A DNA stretch of 64,000 nucleotides from Puerhibacterium puerhi (GTDB lineage Bacteria > Actinomycetota > Actinomycetes > Actinomycetales > Cellulomonadaceae): the NCBI RefSeq assembly GCF_009846865.1, contig NZ_WUWN01000013.1, positions 1 to 64,000 of the forward strand, read 5' to 3'. Numbering within the stretch: position 1 is the first letter of the stretch; each line of letters begins with the position of its first letter. The notes under the pieces are model-generated. The model had not been told where the DNA came from. It worked only from the letters and a program-made list of their open reading frames with translations, and ran no database searches. Position numbers and translations under genes: made by a program. Below, in pieces: positions 50,801 to 62,615 of the stretch.

Positions 50801-52179
50801 TCACGAGGCCGAGAGCGCCCGGTCGACGGCCGCCAGCGGGATGCGGACCCAGTCCGGCCGCTGGCGCGTCTCGTACACCACCTCGTACAGCGCCTTGTCG
50901 AGGACCAGCGCGCGCAGGGCGGCCGCGGCGGTCGCGTCGTCCATGCCGACGGGCGCGCCCGCGGACGCCCGGTAGGCGGCGAGGAACGCCGCCTCGGCGT
51001 CGGCCGCCCACGCGGGCTCGGCGGCGCCGCCCACGGCCGCGGCGTAGTCGACCGACCGCAGGATGCCGGCGACGTCCCGCAGCGGCAGGTCCGGGGCCGT
51101 GCGCTCGGCGACGGGCCGCTGCGGCTCGCCCTCGAAGTCCAGGAGCTTCCAGCCGTCCGCGCCGTGCAGCGCCTGGCCCAGGTGCAGGTCGCCGTGGATC
51201 GGCTGGAGCGGCACGGGCGTCAGGCGCCGCTCGAGGTCGTCGAGCACCGCGGCGACGTCGGCGGCGCGCCCGGCCAGCGACGGCGCGGCGGCCACGGCGG
51301 CGTCGGCGCGGCGGCGCAGCCCGGCGACGAACGTGCGCGGGTCGAGGGCGCCGCCGGCCGGCAGCGCCCGCCGCATCGCGGCGTGCAGCCCGGCCAGGAC
51401 GGTCCCGAGGTCGGCCGCCAGCGGCGCGAAGCTCTCGCCCCGGCCGGCGAGCTCGCACGCGAGCTCGAAGCCGTCGCGGGCGTCGCGGACCAGCTCGGCC
51501 AGCACGGCGAGGTGCGCGGTGGCGGGGACGGAGCCGTCGCGCGGGCGGTCGACGGGCACCTCGAGCGGGACCTCGAGCGCGCCGAGGAACCGGGGCACGC
51601 CCGCGTACCCCACCGCGGTCAGGGCCTGCGGCACGACGACGTCGGGGTGCGCCCCCGCCGCGACGGTGCGCAGCACCTTGAGCATCGCGCCCGCGTCGGC
51701 GCCCGGCAGCACCGCGCGGGGCAGCACCACCGAGGTGTTCGACTGCTCGCCCGTGATGGCGCGCCCGCCCGCCGCGAGGGCCGCCGCCGCGGCGGCGTCG
51801 TCGGCCACGCCGGCGGCGCGCAGCAGCGCCGCCCAGCAGGCCGGGTGCACGCCGCCGTCGTGCACCGTGACGGGTCCGGACGGCGTCGTGACGGTGCCGA
51901 TCGACCCGGGCGCGTCGAGCAGCGTGGACGTCTCGCCCGCGGGCGTGAGCACGAGCGGCACGTGCACCACGACGGCGTCGTCGCCGCCACCGTCGTCACG
52001 CAGCCGCAGCAGCGCCAGCACCACGTCGTCCGCGCCGTCGACGGTGACCTCGCGCCACGGGCTGAGCGTGCCGGCCGCCCCGCCGGGGAACCACCGCCGC
52101 CCCGGCGCCCACCGGGCGACCAGGTCGGTCACCGCGGGCGGCAGGTACGTGCCGGCGCGGTGGACCCGCACGTCGGCGG

Positions 52180-52183
<4 letters not shown>
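50801..52183 (-). CDS. pep2: Maltokinase
   Basis: 460 aa. Phosphorylates maltose to maltose 1-phosphate with ATP, feeding GlgE. Kinase-like fold: [30 protein letters not shown] (catalytic Asp), then [20 protein letters not shown] with the metal-binding Asp. N-terminal cap begins near [23 protein letters not shown] 52183 lies in a GTGA overlap with treS, so the maltose-forming and maltose-using enzymes are coupled; they are separate proteins, not a TreS-Pep2 fusion. Also called mak. Confidence 0.93.
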
Positions 52184-53966
<1,783 letters not shown>

Positions 53967-53970
<4 letters not shown>

Positions 53971-56333
53971 GCCGGCGTCACCTGCAGCACGTGGGCCACC
54001 TGCACCCGCGGGTCGAGCCGCACGTACGGGTGCTCGCCCCAGGAGTACTCCGCCCCGGTCAGCAGGTCGCGCACGGTGAAGGACGGCGCGCCCGGGTCCG
54101 CGCCCGGCGGCGGGGTGAGGCCCAGCGCCTCGAGGTCGAGGTGGAGCGTCGCCTCCTGGGTGCCCCACGGGTCGATGTTGAGCACCACGAGCACGACGTC
54201 GTCCGACGGCGTCGGCGCGCCGGGCGCGGCGGGGCCGGCGCCGGTGGCCACCGGCAGGTGCGCCCCGCGGATCCGGCGGGAGTAGGCCAGCACGTTGTCG
54301 TTGTCCGCGGCGTGCACGGACAGGTTGCGCAGCTGCTGCAGCGCCGGGTGCTCGCGGCGGATCTGGTTGAGCCGCGTCAGCAGCAGCGAGATGCCGATGT
54401 CCGCTGCCTTGGACCAGTCGCGCGGCTTGTACTCGTACTTCTCGTTGTCGATCTGCTCCTCCACGCCGGGCCGCGGCACGTTCTCCACGAGCTCGTACCC
54501 GGAGTAGATGCCCCAGGTCGGCGAGCCGGTGGCGGCGAGCACCGCGCGCACGGCGAACCCGGACACGCCACCGTGCTGCATGTACGGCGGCAGGATGTCG
54601 TGCGTCGTGGGCCAGAACGACGGGCGCATGACCGACCCGGCCGGCCCGGAGACCTCCTGCAGGTACTCGAGGATCTCCGTCTTGGTGTTGCGCCACGTGA
54701 AGTACGTGTACGACTGGTGGAACCCGATGCGCGCGAGCGTCGCCATCATCGCCGGCTTGGTGAACGCCTCGGACAGGAACAGCACCTCCGGGTGCCGGTC
54801 GTGCACCTTGGCCAGCAGCCACTCCCAGAAGTCGAGCGGCTTGGTGTGCGGGTTGTCGACGCGGAACAGCGTCACGCCGCGCTCGATCCACGTCTCGACG
54901 ACCTCGAGGATCGCCTCGCGCAGCCCGACCGGATCGTCGTCGAAGTACAGCGGGTAGATGTCCTGGTACTTCTTCGGCGGGTTCTCGGCGTACGCGATGG
55001 TGCCGTCCGCCCGGGTGCGGAACCACTCGGGGTGCTCGGTGACCCACGGGTGGTCCGGAGAGCACTGCAGCGCCAGATCGAGGGCCACCTCGAGGTCGTG
55101 GTCGTGCGCCGTGGCCACGAACGCGCGGAAGTCCTCCTCGGTGCCCAGGTCCGGGTGGATCGCCTCGTGCCCGCCGTCGGACGAGCCGATGGCGTACGGG
55201 CTGCCCGGGTCGCCCGGCTTCGGGGCGAGCGTGTTGTTGCGGCCCTTGCGGAACGTCGTGCCGATCGGGTGCACCGGGGTGAGGTAGACGACGTCGAAGC
55301 CCATGGCCGCGATGGCGGGCAGGCGCTCGGCGGCGGTGGCGAACGTGCCGGAGCGCCACGTGCCGTCCTCGGCGCGGACCGCGCCCTCGGAGCGGGGGAA
55401 CATCTCGTACCAGGAGGCGGCCAGCGCCTTGCGGCGCGAGACGCGCAGCGGGTAGGTGGCGCTCGCGGACACCAGGTCGCGCAACGGCGCGCGGGTCAGC
55501 GCCTCGCGCACCGCCGACGTCGTCGCCACGGCCAGCCGCGCCTCGGCGGGCCTCGTGGTGTCGGCCAGCTCGCGGGCGGCGTCGGCGAGCAGGTGCGCGT
55601 CGTGGGGCGTGCGCGCCGCCTGCGCCGCCGGCGTGATGATCCGCTCGAAGAGCCGCACGCCCTCGGCCAGCATGAGGTCGACGTCGATGCCGGCCTCGAC
55701 CTTGATGGTCGCGTCGTGCGCCCAGGTGGCGTAGGGGTCGCTCCACGCCTCGACGCGGAACCGCCAGTCGCCCTCGGCGTCGGGCTGGACGAACCCACGG
55801 AAGCGGTCGAGGCCGGGCGCGACGTCCACCATCGGTGCCGTCGAGTGCACGGTGCCGTCGGGGCGCACCAGCACCGCGGTGGCGGAGACGGCGTCGTGAC
55901 CCTCGCGGAACACGGTCGCCTCGACCGGCACGACCTCGCCGACCGCCGCCTTGGCGGGCCAGCGGCCGCCCTCGACCACGGGCGAGACCTCGAGCACCGG
56001 GATGCGGCCGATCGGCGCGTGCGGCGCCGGTTGGGGCGGCGCGGGTGCGGGGGTGGGGGCCGGTGCGGTGCAGGGCGCCGGCGGCACGGCGTCGTGCACC
56101 GCGCCCGACGCCGGCGCGGCGGCGGCCACCTTCTTCGACGCCCGCGCCGCCCGCGCGCGGGTCGCCCTGGGGGCGGCCGGCGCCGCCGCCGCGGCGGCGT
56201 CCGGGCCGCCGTCCTGCGCCGGGGACACGCCTTGCGGCGCGGCCGCCGCCTTCGCCGCGCGCGTGCGGGGCGCGGGGCGCGGGGTCGTGTCCGAGGGTGT
56301 GGAGGAGCGCTTTCGCGGGCTCGGCGTCGTCAC
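53967..56333 (-). CDS. glgE: Alpha-1,4-glucan:maltose-1-phosphate maltosyltransferase
   Basis: 788 aa, GH13_3. Extends alpha-1,4-glucan with maltosyl units from maltose 1-phosphate. Residues 1-~110 are an Ala/Pro/Arg-rich extension; the conserved part begins at [20 protein letters not shown]. Catalytic D493 ([20 protein letters not shown]) and E522 ([13 protein letters not shown]); [20 protein letters not shown] and [14 protein letters not shown] bind the substrate. GTG 56333 is chosen because TACCGT (56341-56346, minus strand) is seven bases upstream, the leaderless pattern. First gene of the glucan operon. Confidence 0.95.
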
Positions 56334-56452
56334 GCAGGCCACGGTATCCAGGCAGGTGGGCGCCCGCGCGCGCACGGCCCCGGCAAGTCTCGGCGGGCCT
56401 GCCCGGCCCCGCGCCCGTCGTCAGCGCCGGTCACCCGATGGTCACCGGGCGG

Positions 56453-57832
56453 TCACCGGGCGCCCGCCGTCGCACCGGCGCGGAACGCCGCGCCCGCGTG
56501 GTCGGGCGCGAGGCGCGGGCCGCCTCCCATGACCCGCTCGCGCAGCGTCGCGCCGTCCGGCGCGTCGGGCAGCAGGCCCCGGCGGCGCAGCTCGGGGGAG
56601 ACCAGGCGCGCGAACCGCTCGAGGTCGGCCGGCCGCACTGCGGCGCAGACGTTGAAGCCGTCGACGTCGGCCTCCTGCTGCCAGCGCTCGAGCTCGTCGA
56701 CCACCGTGCCGGGCGAGCCGGCGATCACCGGCCCGCGCCCGCCGATCGCGACGAACTCGGCCAGGTCCCGCACCGTCCACGTGCGGTCGCCGAGGGTGGT
56801 GAACGACGCGAGCGCCGACTGGTTGGCGTCCGTGGCCACGTGCTCCAGCGGGGCGTCGGGGTCGGCCCCGGCGAGGTCGACGCCGGTCCACCCGCCGAAC
56901 AGGGCCAGCGCCGCCTCGGTGTCCACGTACGCCCGGTACCCCTCGAGCCGTGCCTGCGCCTCGGCGTCGGTGTCCGCGACGACGACGGTGGCCAGGGCGA
57001 ACGTCTTGATCGCGTCGCGCGGGCGGCCGCGCTCGGCCAGCCCGTCGCGGGTCGCGTCGACCCAGCGGCGCACCAGCTGCGGCGTGCCGCCGGAGAAGAA
57101 CACCGCCTCGGCGTGGTCGGTCGCGAACTGCTGGCCGCGCCGCGAGGCGCCGGCCTGGAACAGCAGCGGCGTGCCCTGGGGCCCCGGCGGGGCGAGCGCG
57201 ACGCCCGGCACGGAGAAGTACCGTCCCGCGAACCCTGCCGGGTGCAGCCGCGCGGGGTCGACCACCACGTTCGCGTCGGCGTCGAGCACCAGCGCCCCGT
57301 CGTCGAACGAGCCCTCGAGCAGCCGGTAGACGACCTCCATGTACTCGTCGGCGCGGTCGTAGCGCTCGTCATGCGGGATCTGGGTGCCCAGGCCGAGGTT
57401 GCGCGCCGCCGACTCCTGGTAGCTGGTGACGATGTTCCAGGCCACGCGCCCGCCGGTGAAGTGGTCGAGCGTGGCCAGCGTGCGGGCCAGCAGGTACGGC
57501 TGGAGGTACGTCACCGACGCGGTGACGCCGAAGCCGAGCGAGCGGGTCGCCGCGGCCATCGCGGGCACGGCCACGAGCGGGTCCAGCACCGGGTACTGCA
57601 CGCCGCCGCGGGCGGCGGCCTGCGGCCCGCCGCCGTAGACGTCGTAGACGCCCGGGATGTCGGCGAGGAACAGCGAGGCGAACCCGCCGTCGTCCAGCGT
57701 GCGGGCCAGGTCGGTCCAGTACCGCAGGTCGGTGAACCGGGCGGCGCCCGACTCCGGGTGCCGCCACAGCCCGGGGGACTGGTGGACGGGCACCATCATG
57801 TCGAAGGCGTTGAGCAGGATCGGGCGGGTCAC
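56453..57832 (-). CDS. LLM-class FMN-dependent monooxygenase (NtaA/SfnA/DszA type)
   Basis: 459 aa. Starts RPILLNAFDMMVPVHQSPGLWRHP as in the NtaA/SnaA/DszA subgroup; WTDLARTLDDGGFASLFLAD, then VYDVYGGGPQAA, GRVAWNIVTSYQESAARNLG and GTPLLFQAGASRRGQQFATD are its flavin and substrate signatures. Uses FMNH2 from a separate reductase to oxidise an organosulfur or amine substrate. Being downstream of a SAM riboswitch points to organosulfur (sulfone or sulfonate). GTG 57832 overlaps the MFS stop (GTGA). Confidence 0.88.
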   Translation of the reverse strand: MTRPILLNAFDMMVPVHQSPGLWRHPESGAARFTDLRYWTDLARTLDDGGFASLFLADIPGVYDVYGGGPQAAARGGVQYPVLDPLVAVPAMAAATRSLGFGVTASVTYLQPYLLARTLATLDHFTGGRVAWNIVTSYQESAARNLGLGTQIPHDERYDRADEYMEVVYRLLEGSFDDGALVLDADANVVVDPARLHPAGFAGRYFSVPGVALAPPGPQGTPLLFQAGASRRGQQFATDHAEAVFFSGGTPQLVRRWVDATRDGLAERGRPRDAIKTFALATVVVADTDAEAQARLEGYRAYVDTEAALALFGGWTGVDLAGADPDAPLEHVATDANQSALASFTTLGDRTWTVRDLAEFVAIGGRGPVIAGSPGTVVDELERWQQEADVDGFNVCAAVRPADLERFARLVSPELRRRGLLPDAPDGATLRERVMGGGPRLAPDHAGAAFRAGATAGAR

Positions 57833-59238
57833 AGGGCTCCCTCGGGGGACAGGGCGGGCTCGCGGCGGGCGGCGCGCTCGGCGCGGGCCCGCACGCCGGC
57901 GGGGTCGGCGGCCGCGACGCAGGCGGCCAGGGACAGCAGGCTCAGCAGGGACAGGTAGGCGGCGACCAGCCAGGGCCGCCCGCCGCCGGCGGCGAGCAGC
58001 AGGGCGGCGATCATCGGCATGAAGCCGCCGGCCAGCACGGTGGCCACCTGGTAGGCGATGGTGACGCCGGAGAACCGCACCTGGACGGGGAACTGCTCGG
58101 CGAACCAGGCGGCCTGCGGGCCGTAGACGGCGTCGTGCGCGAGGTTCATGCCGAGGATCACCACGAGCGGCAGCAGGGCCAGCGGGCCGGCGTCGGCGAA
58201 CGCGAACAGCACCCAGCCGAACGCACCGATCGCCACGACGCCGCCGATCGTCACCGGCTTGCGCCCGACGCGGTCGGACAGCCAGCCCCAGAACGGCCCG
58301 GTCACGAGCCCCACCGCCGAGCCGATCATCACCGCGGTGACGCCGGCCTCGGAGTCGCCGCGCTCGGACGTGAGGTAGCTCAGCAGGTAGACGGTGATGA
58401 GGTAGTACACGGCGTTCTGCGCCAGCCGCAGCCCGATGGTCACCACGAGCACGCGCCGGTGGTCGCGCAGCAGCACACGCAGGGGCGCGCGCTCGACCTC
58501 GCCGGCCTCCTTGATCGCGGTGAACTCGGGGGCGTCGTGCACGCCGAGGCGGATCCACAGCCCGACGGCGACGAGCACCGCGGAGGCGAGGAACGGCAGG
58601 CGCCAGCCGAACGCGGCGAACTGCTCGGCCGTCAGCAGGTGCTGCACGGCGAAGAACGACCCGGACGCCAGGAGCATGCCGGCCGCCGAGCCCACCTGGG
58701 TGAAGGAGCCGAAGAAGCCGCGGTGGCGGGCGGGGGCGTGCTCGACGCTCAGCAGCGCCGACCCGCCCCACTCGGCCCCGGCGGACAGCCCCTGCAGCAC
58801 GCGCAGCGTCACCAGGCCGGCGACCGCCCACCAGCCGACCTGGGCGAAGGTGGGCAGCAGGCCGATGAGGGTGGAGGCGACGCCCATGAGCAGCAGCGAC
58901 GCCACGAGCAGGGACTTGCGCCCGACCCGGTCGCCCAGGTGCCCGGCGACGACGCCGCCGAGCGGGCGCACGACGACGCCGACGGCGAGCGTGGCGAACG
59001 AGGCGATGGTCCCCGCCAGCGGCGAGGCGTCGGGGAAGAACTGGCCGTTGAACACCAGCGCGGCGGCGGTGCCGTAGAGGTAGTAGTCGTACCACTCGAT
59101 GGTGGTGCCGACGAAGGCGCTGGCCAGCACGCGGCGCTTGCCGGCCCAGGGCCGGGCGCCCGTGGGGGCGCCCGCGGCGTCCGTGGCGACGGCGTGCCCG
59201 CCGGGCGGCGTGGCGGGGGTGGGGGGTGCGGCGGTCAT
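57829..59238 (-). CDS. MFS transporter, metabolite:H+ symporter type
   Basis: 469 aa, twelve membrane helices. Family signature GTTIEWYDYYLYGTAAALVF in helix 1, GHLGDRVGRKSLLVASLLLM and LRVLQGLSAGAEWGGSALLS. This branch (KgtP/ProP/ShiA-like) carries small organic anions or zwitterions. In this operon it presumably imports the sulfur compound attacked by the two flavin enzymes. Overlaps both neighbours by four bases. Confidence 0.88.
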   Translation of the reverse strand: MTAAPPTPATPPGGHAVATDAAGAPTGARPWAGKRRVLASAFVGTTIEWYDYYLYGTAAALVFNGQFFPDASPLAGTIASFATLAVGVVVRPLGGVVAGHLGDRVGRKSLLVASLLLMGVASTLIGLLPTFAQVGWWAVAGLVTLRVLQGLSAGAEWGGSALLSVEHAPARHRGFFGSFTQVGSAAGMLLASGSFFAVQHLLTAEQFAAFGWRLPFLASAVLVAVGLWIRLGVHDAPEFTAIKEAGEVERAPLRVLLRDHRRVLVVTIGLRLAQNAVYYLITVYLLSYLTSERGDSEAGVTAVMIGSAVGLVTGPFWGWLSDRVGRKPVTIGGVVAIGAFGWVLFAFADAGPLALLPLVVILGMNLAHDAVYGPQAAWFAEQFPVQVRFSGVTIAYQVATVLAGGFMPMIAALLLAAGGGRPWLVAAYLSLLSLLSLAACVAAADPAGVRARAERAARREPALSPEGAL

Positions 59239-60536
59239 CGCGCGGCCTCCTTCGGGGCGCGGGCGGGCGCGTCGCCGATGGCGTTGAGGCCCTCGGGCAG
59301 CGTCCCGTTGATCCAGTAGTCGCCGAGCGCGCGGGCGCGGAAGGCGATGGGGTTGTGGGTGGCGACGGTCTGGGCGTTGCGCCAGTGCCGGTCCAGGCCC
59401 TTGGCCGTGGACGTGGCCGACGCGCCGACCGTGAGGAACAGGTCCTGGGCGGCCCCGAGGGCGAGCTCGGGGACGGTGACCTGCGCGTGCTCGACGGCGA
59501 TCTCGCCGTCGTGCAGCTCGGTGGGCACCGGCCCGTCGTGGCCGGGGCGGTCGGCCCCGACGCGGGCGGCGGCGGCGATGCCGTCGTCGAGCGCCCGGGC
59601 GGCGTGCAGCACCACCGCCTCGGCGGCGTAGGCCTTCGCGGCGATCCGCCCGGTCGCCTCCTGGATGAGGGGGTCCTCGGCGAACGGCAGGCCCAGCCCG
59701 GTGTTGAACGTGCGCCGCCGCGCGGCCACCGTGGCGGCGGCGTCGCGCCGCGCGGCGTGGGCGATCCCGGCCAGCACGGCGAGCAGCACGAGCTGGAAGA
59801 AGGCTGCTTCGTGCACGGCCTCCGGCGAGCCCGCCACCCGGTCGAACAGCGCGTCCTCGGGCACCGGGACGCCGTCGAACCGCGCGGTGCCCGTGCCGGT
59901 GAGCCGCTGGCCGAAGCCGTCCCAGTCGTCGAGCACCGTGACGCCCGGCGCGTCGGTGGCGACGACGGCGAAGCGCCGCCCGTCCTGCCCGTCGAGCGCG
60001 GCCGAGACGCGGGTGTAGTCGGCGAAGATCGTGCCCGTCGTGTAGTACTTCTCGCCGTCGAGCACCCAGCCGTCCGCGGTGCGGCGCAGCGTGGTGCTCA
60101 GCGTGCCGAGCCGGTTGCCGCCCTTCTCGGTGGAGGCGTTGCCGACGGTGCGCCCGGCCAGGACCCGCGGGTACCACACCGCCTGCAGGCGCTCGGGCGC
60201 GAAGCGCAGCGACTCCACGAACCCGAGGTGCGAGCGGTACAGGTGCGCCACGTTCGAGTCCGCGGCCGCGAGCTCGACGAGCAGCCGCGTGACGGTCTCC
60301 ACGCTGGCGCCCGGCCCGCCGTGCTCGGCCGGCACGCGCAGCGTGCCGAAGCCGGCCTCGTCGAGCCGGCGGACCGGCTCGAACGGCAGCTCGCGGTCCT
60401 GGTCGCGGCGCAGGGCACCGGCGGCGATCTCCTCGAACAGCGGCCGGAACGTCCGACACAGCGCGTCGTGGTCGGCGGGCAGCCGCGGGGGCGTGGCGGC
60501 GGTGCGGGCGCGGACGGCGGACGTCGCTGCGGTCAT
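59235..60536 (-). CDS. Acyl-CoA-dehydrogenase-family flavin monooxygenase (SfnB/DszC-like)
   Basis: 433 aa. Acyl-CoA dehydrogenase fold: DEAGFGTLRVPAEHGGPGAS, GNASTEKGGNRLGTL, DGWVLDGEKYYTTGTIFADY, and C-terminal ATSTAKGLDRHWRNAQTVAT. The catalytic Glu of true dehydrogenases is not evident, and the THNPIAFRARALGDYWINGT ending is that of the SfnB/DszC sulfur-acquisition group, which use FMNH2 and O2. ATG 60536 has a GAGGAGAAGGGA site that is half buried in a leader hairpin. First gene after the SAM-I riboswitch. Confidence 0.86.
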   Translation of the reverse strand: MTAATSAVRARTAATPPRLPADHDALCRTFRPLFEEIAAGALRRDQDRELPFEPVRRLDEAGFGTLRVPAEHGGPGASVETVTRLLVELAAADSNVAHLYRSHLGFVESLRFAPERLQAVWYPRVLAGRTVGNASTEKGGNRLGTLSTTLRRTADGWVLDGEKYYTTGTIFADYTRVSAALDGQDGRRFAVVATDAPGVTVLDDWDGFGQRLTGTGTARFDGVPVPEDALFDRVAGSPEAVHEAAFFQLVLLAVLAGIAHAARRDAAATVAARRRTFNTGLGLPFAEDPLIQEATGRIAAKAYAAEAVVLHAARALDDGIAAAARVGADRPGHDGPVPTELHDGEIAVEHAQVTVPELALGAAQDLFLTVGASATSTAKGLDRHWRNAQTVATHNPIAFRARALGDYWINGTLPEGLNAIGDAPARAPKEAAR

Positions 60537-60548
60537 CGGGCGGTCCCT

Positions 60549-60566
60549 TCTCCTCGTCCGAGGAGA
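60549..60566 (-). promoter_or_regulatory. Shine-Dalgarno-sequestering hairpin
   Basis: TCTCCTC/GAGGAGA 7-bp perfect stem with a GGAC loop on the minus strand. Its 3' arm is the first part of the ribosome site GAGGAGAAGGGA, whose end is 7 bases before ATG 60536. A likely expression platform acting on translation. Confidence 0.6.
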
Positions 60567-60640
60567 CCCGGGCCGCGCAGGCCGGACGGCAGCCGGGACC
60601 GCCGTCCGCGCAGGGGTGCGCGCGACCGACACGGATCCGG

Positions 60641-60733
60641 GATCTCCATCGGTCCTGGCGTTAGCACCTACTCGGGCGCTGCCCGAGGGTTGCTGCGGCG
60701 TCGACGAGCCAGGTCTCTCGGCCGCTCTGGATG
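60641..60733 (-). ncRNA. SAM-I riboswitch
   Basis: Reading the minus strand from 60733: CATCCAGAGCGGCCGAGAG, then ACCTGGCTCGTCGACGCCG, CAGCAACC, a P3 hairpin (CTCGGGC/GCCCGAG), AGGTGCTAA, CGCCAGGACCGATGG. This keeps the S-box consensus GAGnGG...GAGnGA...GGCnC...GAcnCC...GCAACC...AGGTGCTAA, and the ends pair as P1 (CCATC with GATGG). It senses S-adenosylmethionine and normally switches off sulfur genes when SAM is plentiful. It lies 104 bases upstream of the operon start. Confidence 0.92.
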
Positions 60734-60746
60734 GTGTGCGAGAAGG

Positions 60747-60752
60747 AACGTA
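60747..60752 (-). promoter_or_regulatory. Candidate -10 of the riboswitch transcript
   Basis: TACGTT on the minus strand, a TANNNT match. The predicted start near 60740 is about seven bases before the riboswitch begins, a sensible arrangement. No clear -35. Confidence 0.45.
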
Positions 60753-60810
60753 CCCGACGATCCCGTCCGGTGGAAGGAACCTTCTCACTCAGTGGGACGC
60801 GCATCCAGGA

Positions 60811-60856
60811 GGCGGGCCGGGAGGCGGGACAGAAGGCGGGGCAGAAGGCGAGCCGG
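60811..60856. repeat. Degenerate GGCGGG repeats downstream of the FAD dehydrogenase
   Basis: Four imperfect GGCGGG-containing units, two of them 12-bp copies (GGCGGGACAGAA, GGCGGGGCAGAA). The region between the FAD dehydrogenase stop and the sulfur-operon promoter holds nothing else. Confidence 0.5.
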
Positions 60857-60877
60857 AGGACGGCCGCGGCGGGCGGG

Positions 60878-62584
60878 TCAGAGCGCCGCCGCGAGCGCCC
60901 GCCCGGTGACGCGGCCGGTGTGCAGGCAGCCGCCGAGGAACGTGCCCTCCAGCGCGCGGTGCCCGTGCACGCCGCCGCCGCCGAACCCGGCGGCCTCGCC
61001 GACCGCCCACAGCCCCTCGAGCGCCGCGCCGTCGGGGCGCAGCACGCGCCCGGCGGGGTCGCACCACAGGCCGCCGAGCGTCTTGCGGGTGAGCACGGAC
61101 AGCCGCACCGCGAGCAGCGGCCCGTCCTTCGGGTCGGTGAGCCGCCGCGGCGGCGCCACGCGCATGCGCCGGTCGACCAGGTAGCGGCGCGCGGCGGCGG
61201 TGGCCACGACCTGGGGGTCCTTGCCCAGCCCCGAGGCCACCTGGGCGTCGCGCAGGTCGACGGCGGCCGCGAGGTCGCCCGCGTCGACGTGGCCGGCCGA
61301 GCCCGGGGTCGCCTCGGTCAGGGCGTTCATCCGGGCGGCCAGCTCGGCGGGGGTGGCGGCCCAGAGGAACTCCGGGGACTCCTTCGCGAAGCGCGCCACG
61401 GGCCCCACGGCGCCCGGCAGCACGCGCTGGGCGAGCAGCCGCACGTCGCGGCCGGTGAGGTCCGGGTTCTGCTCCGAGCCCGACAGCGCGAACTCGGTGT
61501 CCATGATCGTGGCGTTGAGCACGAACCAGGAGTGGTCGTCCCCGCGGGCGGTGAGGTGCTGGAGCGCGCCGAGCGCGTCGAAGCCCGGGAACAGCGGCGC
61601 GGGCAGGCGGTGGCCGTCGGCGTCGAGCCACAGCGCCGACGGCCCGGCCAGGATGCGGATGCCGTGGCGCGACCACACGGGGGAGTGGTTCGCGATGCCC
61701 TCGGGGTAGTGCCACATGCGGTCCTCGTGCACCAGCGCGGCGCCGGCGGCGCCCGCGGTGGTGAGCATGAGGCCGTCGGTGGAGTCGGGCACGCCCGAGA
61801 GCATCCGGCGCGGCAGCCGGCCGTGGGTCAGGTCCCACCGGGCGCGGGCGAGGTCGTGGTTGGCCCCGATGCCGCCGGAGGCGACGACGACGGCCTGGGC
61901 GCCGAGCTCGACCTCGCCGACGACGTCGCGCGACGTCGGGCGCCCGCGACCGCCGAACGGGGCGCCGGCCGGGGCCGGGTCGTCGGCCAGGACCTGGGCC
62001 CGGACCCCGGTCACGCGGCCGTCGGTGACCACGAGGTCGGTGACCCGGTGGCGGAAGCGGATCTCCAGCAGCCCGGCGTCGCGGGCCTGCCGGGCCGCCG
62101 CGACGAACGGCGCGAGCACGGCCGGGCCGGTGCCCCACGTGACGTGGAACCGCGGCACGGAGTTGCCGTGCCCGCCGGCGGGGTACCCGCCGCGCTCGGC
62201 CCACTGCACGAGCGGGAACCAGCGCACCCCGCGCTCGTGCAGCCACGAGCGCATGCCGCCCGCGGCGAACTCGACGAACTGCTCCGCCCAGGCGTAGCCG
62301 TGCCGGTCGGGGCCCTCGCCGCGGTCCGCGCCGTCGGCGAACGCGGCCGACCCGAGCCAGTCGCTCCACGCGAGCTCGGCGGAGTCGCGCACGCCCAGGC
62401 GTCGCTGCTCCGGGGAGCCCACCAGGAACAGGCCGCCGAACGACCACCAGGCCTGCCCGCCGAGGCTCGCGGCCGGCTCCTGGTCGAGCACGACGACGCG
62501 GCGTCCCGCCGCGGTGAGCTCGGTGGCGGTGACGAGCCCGGCCAGGCCGGCCCCGATGACGACGACGTCGGCGTCCGTGGACAT
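60878..62584 (-). CDS. KstD-like FAD-binding dehydrogenase
   Basis: 568 aa. FAD-binding domain DVVVIGAGLAGLVTATELTA, LGGQAWWSFGGLFLVGSPEQ and C-terminal LWAVGEAAGFGGGGVHGHRA with LEGTFLGGCLHTGRVTGRAL. This is the fumarate reductase/3-ketosteroid dehydrogenase superfamily; close relatives are annotated only as FAD-binding dehydrogenases. Substrate unknown. ATG 62584 has TACGCT (62591-62596, minus strand) six bases upstream, so it is leaderless and a separate unit from the sulfur operon, although on the same strand. Confidence 0.86.
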   Translation of the reverse strand: MSTDADVVVIGAGLAGLVTATELTAAGRRVVVLDQEPAASLGGQAWWSFGGLFLVGSPEQRRLGVRDSAELAWSDWLGSAAFADGADRGEGPDRHGYAWAEQFVEFAAGGMRSWLHERGVRWFPLVQWAERGGYPAGGHGNSVPRFHVTWGTGPAVLAPFVAAARQARDAGLLEIRFRHRVTDLVVTDGRVTGVRAQVLADDPAPAGAPFGGRGRPTSRDVVGEVELGAQAVVVASGGIGANHDLARARWDLTHGRLPRRMLSGVPDSTDGLMLTTAGAAGAALVHEDRMWHYPEGIANHSPVWSRHGIRILAGPSALWLDADGHRLPAPLFPGFDALGALQHLTARGDDHSWFVLNATIMDTEFALSGSEQNPDLTGRDVRLLAQRVLPGAVGPVARFAKESPEFLWAATPAELAARMNALTEATPGSAGHVDAGDLAAAVDLRDAQVASGLGKDPQVVATAAARRYLVDRRMRVAPPRRLTDPKDGPLLAVRLSVLTRKTLGGLWCDPAGRVLRPDGAALEGLWAVGEAAGFGGGGVHGHRALEGTFLGGCLHTGRVTGRALAAAL

Positions 62585-62615
62585 GCGCCGAGCGTAGCCC
62601 CGGGCGTGCGCCCGC

